Of a stretch of 10,953 nucleotides of DNA, positions 7,391-10,953 are shown piece after piece. This stretch comes from an uncultured Campylobacter sp. (GTDB taxonomy: Bacteria; Campylobacterota; Campylobacteria; Campylobacterales; Campylobacteraceae). The notes below the pieces were generated by a model, which was not told the origin of the DNA, did no database searches, and saw only the letters and a list, made by a program, of their open reading frames with translations. How positions within the stretch are numbered: position 1 is the first letter of the stretch; every line of letters begins with the position of its first letter. The translations under genes and the position numbers were made by a program. The stretch spans positions 1 through 10,953 of the forward strand of contig CALHQN010000146.1 in assembly GCA_938036585.1 (NCBI GenBank), read 5' to 3'.

Positions 7391-7402
7391 GAGTATCTCC
7401 TT
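7373..7402 (-). promoter_or_regulatory. Two overlapping translation-start signals of ftsZ
   Basis: On the - strand AAGGAG (7402-7397) precedes GTG 7390 by six bases, and AAAGGA (7387-7382), which overlaps the GTG's first codons, precedes ATG 7375 by six bases. Either can act as the start, and use of one may hinder the other. Confidence 0.55.
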
Positions 7403-7412
7403 AGCTTAAATT

Positions 7413-8783
7413 TTAAAACCAATTTTTCATAGACGACCAAATTTTATTGAAAAAATTTGTTCCGTCTTTTTTTGGAAGTTGGATATTCAGATCGTCTTTT
7501 TTGGCTGCCGCACCGCCGTCAGCTCTTGAGCCGTCCTTTTCTATCGCCTTGCTAACCTCTTTTTCGTAATAGTCGTTTATATTTCTCTTTGGATTTTTAT
7601 TTATTATCTCATCTTTATAGCGAAGCTTGCCGTTAGAGTCCATCTCGTAAGGGGTAAATTCACCAAATCCATACATGCAAAGTCCCAATGCGCAAGAATT
7701 CCCGATATCTTCGGCGATCTCGTGTAGCCCGCTTACGGTCTTGGCTCTTGCTATCCTAACGGATGTGTTATCAAAAACTATCGCCGCTAAGTCACGCACA
7801 TCGTCTAGCTTTGCCATGCCGCCGGTGATGACGATACCTGCGCCTATGCGATCTTTATAGCCGCTTCTTTCGATCTTATCGGCTATCATATCGAAGGTCT
7901 CTTTAACGCGAGCTAGTATTACTTGCGAAATGATCTCAAGGCTTATGATGTGGTTTTCCGACTCGCTATCGCCTAAAACCGGTAGCTCGACCTCGCTATT
8001 TCCTTGATTTATCAAGTCGTTGTAGGTGATCTTTATATTTTCCGCATACGGAAGCGGCGTATGCAGCGCTCGCGATAGATCGTTAGTAACGTTATTTGAA
8101 CCAAACATCACCACGTCGTTGTAACGCAAAGAATTTCCCAGGTGTATGACTATATCGCATGTAGCGCCACCCATATCGATCAGTGCGACGCCGAGCTCCT
8201 TTTCGTCTTTACTGAGAGTAGCGATGGATGATGCGTAGCCCGAAAGGACGATATTATCGACCTTTACACCTGCCATCTCAACTGATTTTTTCAAATTTTT
8301 AATCGAGCTTTCAGGGGCGATAACGATATGGGTAGATACCTCTAGGCGAGTTCCGCTCATACCGAGCGGATCTTCGATATGCTCCTGCTCGTCGACTCTG
8401 AAATCATACGGGAGCACGTGCAAAATTACGCTATCGCTAGGCACGTTAGCCTGCGCTTCGGCGACCTGCATAGCGCGCTTTATTTCATCCAGCCCGATCT
8501 CGTTTTCCATAGTTATAACGCCGCGAGATTTAACGCTTTTGGCGTATGAGCCAGAGATCGATATGATAGCTTTATCGTAGCTTCTGCCGGCGCCCTTTAC
8601 AGCTGCTTTTACCGCTTGTTTTATCGAACCCGCGGCTTGCTCTATGTTTGTGATAACGCCCTTTTTGATACCCAAGGTATCGGACTGCCCGACGCCCAAT
8701 ACGGCAAAAATACCGTCGTTTTTAGCGATTATGGCGCGGATCTTGGTCGAGCCTATATCTAGACCTAAAATATACTCACTCAC
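7413..8783 (-). CDS. ftsA: Cell division protein FtsA, actin-like membrane anchor of the Z-ring
   Basis: An actin-fold ATPase of 456 residues that tethers FtsZ to the inner membrane and recruits later division proteins. The phosphate-1 loop GLDIGSTK is at 7-14, the family's 1C (SHS2) insertion lies at about 85-165 (including HVLPYDFRVDE), the phosphate-2 loop LIDMGGATCDI at 201-211, and the adenosine motif VITGGMAKL at 318-326. A hydrophilic, charged linker (about 376-440) leads to a C-terminal amphipathic helix FFNKIWSSMKNWF (444-456) that should insert in the membrane. The start is GTG at 8783, eight bases inside the end of the PpiD-like gene, with AAAGGT seven bases upstream; the overlap implies translational coupling. 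The frame gives no better start, as the protein begins directly with the first strand. It sits 22 bases before ftsZ, its partner. Confidence 0.97.
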   Translation of the reverse strand: MSEYILGLDIGSTKIRAIIAKNDGIFAVLGVGQSDTLGIKKGVITNIEQAAGSIKQAVKAAVKGAGRSYDKAIISISGSYAKSVKSRGVITMENEIGLDEIKRAMQVAEAQANVPSDSVILHVLPYDFRVDEQEHIEDPLGMSGTRLEVSTHIVIAPESSIKNLKKSVEMAGVKVDNIVLSGYASSIATLSKDEKELGVALIDMGGATCDIVIHLGNSLRYNDVVMFGSNNVTNDLSRALHTPLPYAENIKITYNDLINQGNSEVELPVLGDSESENHIISLEIISQVILARVKETFDMIADKIERSGYKDRIGAGIVITGGMAKLDDVRDLAAIVFDNTSVRIARAKTVSGLHEIAEDIGNSCALGLCMYGFGEFTPYEMDSNGKLRYKDEIINKNPKRNINDYYEKEVSKAIEKDGSRADGGAAAKKDDLNIQLPKKDGTNFFNKIWSSMKNWF

Positions 8784-10233
8784 TGTCTTTACCTTTAAAA
8801 TATCTTTCGGTTTTATAGCGCTTTTCTAGCATTTTGGTTAGATCGCCTTGTAGATTGGAATTTAATAGAGCGGTTATCCTATCAGCGACGATCGCTTTTT
8901 CTTTATCTATCTCTTCGCTGCTGCCTAGGCTCTGCTGCGAAATTTTATACGCTATGGCTTTGTCATCAAACACCACTATCCCTTCTTTGGCGGGCTTACC
9001 AAACATATCGATAAGAAATTTATAAAATTCGTCATCGCTTAGCTTAGTATCGTTTTTGCTGTTGAGAGACAGCGTGCCAAAGTCAGTCCCTTTGAAATTT
9101 ACAAGCGCGTCTTGTGCTCTTTTTTCAAGCAGCTCTTTGCGTTTTTTCGCTTCAAATTCTTTGGAAGCCAAAGGCTTAGCCTCATCGAAAGTCATCTGTC
9201 TAGGTTGCTCAATGTCGTTGAGCTTGGCTATTAAAAATCCGCCTTTATATTCAAAAGGTTTTACCACTTCGCCTGGCTTTGCGATCTCTATATCGGCAAT
9301 CGGGAAATTTTCCGCCGTAGCTACGATAGTTTCGTTGGTATCGATCTTGCCTTTTTTGATATCCAGATAATCTTTGGTAGCAATTTTTTTAGCCTGATCC
9401 ATTCGGTAGTCTTTTAAAACATCTGGCTTAGCTTCTGCGAAATCCAATAATTTATCATCCAGGCTTCTGTACTCGCCTCTGTGCTCTTCGTAAAATTTAC
9501 TTAGCTCGGTTTCATTTACGTCCGCATTGCTAGGCGCTACGAAATAGGCTCCTAGATTATATTTTTTCTCCGTCATAAAGCGCGATTTCTCGCCTTCCCA
9601 GAATTTTTTCAGCTCGTCGTCGCTAAAGGTAACGTTAGCGTCTGCGTAGATGATCTCGGCCGATACTTTATCCTGCATCAGCTGCGATGCGGCAAACGCC
9701 TCTATGATCTTGGAATTTGGCGTGATCATTAAAGCCTTGCCGAGCTTTTGCAGAGTTAGCGTTTTTTGTAAATTGCGCTCAAATTCCTTTTTGGTTAGTC
9801 CGGAATTCCTTACGACATTATTGTAAAGTTCCTTGCTAAACGCGCCGTTTTCTTGAAAATTCGGCGAGCTTACCACAAACTCCGCGACGTCCTTTTCGCT
9901 AGCCTGGATGCCCAAATCTTTGGCAAAATTTAGAAAATACGCCTCGCCGATTAGTTGATCTACGGCGATCTGATCCAGATGCATATTTTTGGCTTGTTCC
10001 TGCGTAAATTGTCCGTCGCTCATAGCGCTTAACTGATTGTATAGTTCGGAGTATTTTGTGTTTAATTCTTGATTTGTTATGGAAATTTGCCCAACTCTGG
10101 CGATCGAACCTGCACGATTGGCATTCATATCGTAAGCCCCCCAGCCTACGAAGCCTGCACCTACAAAGGCTATGGTGCTTACCCAGATCGTTGGTATAAG
10201 CGACTTTTTATGCTTTTGCATCCAATCTATCAT
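8776..10233 (-). CDS. PpiD/SurA-like peptidylprolyl isomerase-family periplasmic chaperone, membrane-anchored
   Basis: A 485-residue protein with a short cytoplasmic N-terminus (IDWMQKHKKS), one membrane segment at about 13-34 (WVSTIAFVGAGFVGWGAY), and a large periplasmic part. Residues about 37-190 form a SurA-N-like helical chaperone domain (VGQISITNQELNTKY, LDQIAVDQLIGEAYFLNFA). Residues about 225-345 correspond to the parvulin region, but only its closing part is clear (KPGEVVKPFEYKGGFLIAKL); the usual opening strand and catalytic His are not evident, so isomerase activity is doubtful, as with E. coli PpiD. It should help newly exported proteins fold at the inner membrane. The ATG has AAGGA five bases upstream. 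It is the first gene of the division cluster and overlaps ftsA by eight bases; this neighbourhood is shared with C. jejuni as I recall it. E. coli PpiD is longer (623 residues). Confidence 0.88.
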   Translation of the reverse strand: MIDWMQKHKKSLIPTIWVSTIAFVGAGFVGWGAYDMNANRAGSIARVGQISITNQELNTKYSELYNQLSAMSDGQFTQEQAKNMHLDQIAVDQLIGEAYFLNFAKDLGIQASEKDVAEFVVSSPNFQENGAFSKELYNNVVRNSGLTKKEFERNLQKTLTLQKLGKALMITPNSKIIEAFAASQLMQDKVSAEIIYADANVTFSDDELKKFWEGEKSRFMTEKKYNLGAYFVAPSNADVNETELSKFYEEHRGEYRSLDDKLLDFAEAKPDVLKDYRMDQAKKIATKDYLDIKKGKIDTNETIVATAENFPIADIEIAKPGEVVKPFEYKGGFLIAKLNDIEQPRQMTFDEAKPLASKEFEAKKRKELLEKRAQDALVNFKGTDFGTLSLNSKNDTKLSDDEFYKFLIDMFGKPAKEGIVVFDDKAIAYKISQQSLGSSEEIDKEKAIVADRITALLNSNLQGDLTKMLEKRYKTERYFKGKDSE

Positions 10234-10278
10234 TGAAATCCTTAAAATAGCTAACTTAAAGAAATTTTTATGTTAGTA

Positions 10279-10310
10279 ATTATACAGATAAAACCTTATG
10301 TAATGCTGAA
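10279..10310 (-). promoter_or_regulatory. Candidate sigma-70 promoter of the ppiD-like/ftsA/ftsZ operon
   Basis: On the - strand a perfect TATAAT (10284-10279) follows TTTTATCTG, which matches the T-rich region upstream of the -10 in Campylobacter promoters, where a -35 box is usually weak; none is seen here. Transcription would begin near 10272 and leave a leader of about 38 bases before the ATG at 10233. Confidence 0.55.
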
Positions 10311-10329
10311 AAATAGGCATTTTCACACA

Positions 10330-10335
10330 ATTATA
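10330..10335 (-). promoter_or_regulatory. Second candidate -10 box (TATAAT) upstream of the ppiD-like gene
   Basis: A second perfect TATAAT on the - strand lies 51 bases upstream of the first, within CGCGTTATAATTGTG. It could give a longer transcript. The surrounding region is AT-rich and less T-tracted, so this is weaker than the nearer box. Confidence 0.3.
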
Positions 10336-10362
10336 ACGCGTTAGTAATCAATTTGATATATA

Positions 10363-10932
10363 TTAATTCTTGCTTAACAAAAGTAGCTTCGAGCTATTTT
10401 CCAGTATCGATATCTTTTTTGCCAGCTGCTGCGCGCTCCTTGCGTAAGCGAAAACACCGTATCCGCGGATCACCATTACGTCGCTATTTTCGTTCATCAT
10501 ATAGTTGCAAATTTCATACGGCGCGCGCTCGTGCCAATCGTCGTAATTTTTCGGATCGTAAATTTCAACCCTTTTAAATTTGGTCGCTCCGAAATAATCG
10601 CGCGGCAAAATAAAATCATGCTCCAGTGTGTATGCAATGAGATGCGGAGGCATCGCGTAGGTTACAAATTTCGCCTCTTTGATATTTTTGTAGATATTTA
10701 CGTGGATGTCACTATCGATGCTAGCGTCCTGCCAGCGGTAATCCTTCTTCGAAAACAGAGTTATAAAATCATCCTTGTCAAGACTATCGAAGATCGCATC
10801 TTTTTTGTTGATCAAGAATTGATTTTCCTTGATTTTAACCGAAATCGAGCCGTGAAAGACGCCAAAAAAATTCTTTCTAAACATAGAAAGTGATATCGTT
10901 TTTATCTCATTTATTGAGTGTTCTAGCTCCAT
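10363..10932 (-). CDS. Class II aldolase/adducin-family protein, zinc ligands apparently lost
   Basis: A 189-residue protein with the class II aldolase/adducin layout: a GNiSvR-like segment HGSISVKI (27-34), FLINKKDAIFDSLDKDDFI (39-57, matching the usual 'flItpsg ... dlv'), DIHVNIYK (75-82), a hydrophobic strand with PP, and a late VMVIRGYGVFAYARS (152-166). In active members an H-x-H pair and a later His (in NHG) hold Zn2+. Here the aligned residues read T91-Y-A93 and Y158, and the catalytic Glu position reads Asp73. I therefore expect no normal aldol or epimerase chemistry; the protein may be a degenerate homologue with a binding or structural role. The frame is intact and AGGAG lies five bases before the ATG, so it is expressed as a gene and not an obvious pseudogene. 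It is on the same strand as the division cluster but separated by 129 bases containing promoter-like boxes. Confidence 0.7.
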   Translation of the reverse strand: MELEHSINEIKTISLSMFRKNFFGVFHGSISVKIKENQFLINKKDAIFDSLDKDDFITLFSKKDYRWQDASIDSDIHVNIYKNIKEAKFVTYAMPPHLIAYTLEHDFILPRDYFGATKFKRVEIYDPKNYDDWHERAPYEICNYMMNENSDVMVIRGYGVFAYARSAQQLAKKISILENSSKLLLLSKN

Positions 10933-10953
10933 TTTTTCTCCTACGTTTAAGCG

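Noticed and set aside
10296..10325. AATGC ... GCATT hairpin between the aldolase-family gene and the ppiD-like gene
   Set aside because: Only five paired bases around a ten-base loop, and no T-run after it on the - strand, so not a convincing terminator.
10531..10893. + strand open frame opposite the aldolase-family gene
   Set aside because: Fully antisense to an intact gene with a good Shine-Dalgarno sequence; the peptide has no recognisable features.

Overview
The window looks like chromosomal DNA of a Campylobacter from the higher-GC oral or human-associated group; C. gracilis and its relatives are plausible, but I cannot fix the species from sequence alone. The signs are the constant use of the word AAATTT/AAAATTTT inside and between genes, the order ppiD-like, ftsA, ftsZ (the C. 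jejuni arrangement as I remember it), and family sequences of campylobacterial type.

Left part (1-1994): the 3' portion of a large autotransporter on the + strand. Its reading frame is open to base 2, so the protein starts outside the window. A strong rho-independent terminator follows (1807-1834). Beyond it lies a short + strand reading frame (about 1836-1994) that looks like the detached C-terminal end of a gene I do not recognise.

Middle part (1991-5532, - strand): a biotin unit. A single protein joins dethiobiotin synthetase (BioD) to DAPA aminotransferase (BioA) through a roughly 75-residue low-complexity linker. Two bases after its stop comes a sodium:solute symporter, so transport and biotin synthesis are probably co-translated. 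Both genes appear to start with TTG. The 184 bp upstream carry a hairpin and an inverted repeat but no BirA-type operator that I can see.

Right part (5717-10233, - strand): a tightly packed cell-division operon in the order PpiD-like periplasmic chaperone, ftsA (8-base overlap, GTG start), ftsZ (22-base gap, two candidate starts each with its own Shine-Dalgarno sequence), then a NimA-like FMN-binding protein whose ATG directly follows the ftsZ stop. TATAAT boxes before the PpiD-like gene suggest where the operon starts.

Right end (10363-10932, - strand): a class II aldolase/adducin-family protein in which the three zinc-ligand histidines of the family appear to be replaced, so it is probably not an ordinary metal-dependent aldolase.

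No tRNA, rRNA, CRISPR array or insertion sequence was seen. I found no strong case for a wholly new system. The points most worth checking are the BioD-BioA fusion coupled to a symporter, the metal-less aldolase homologue, the two-start ftsZ, and the flavoprotein fused transcriptionally to the division genes.
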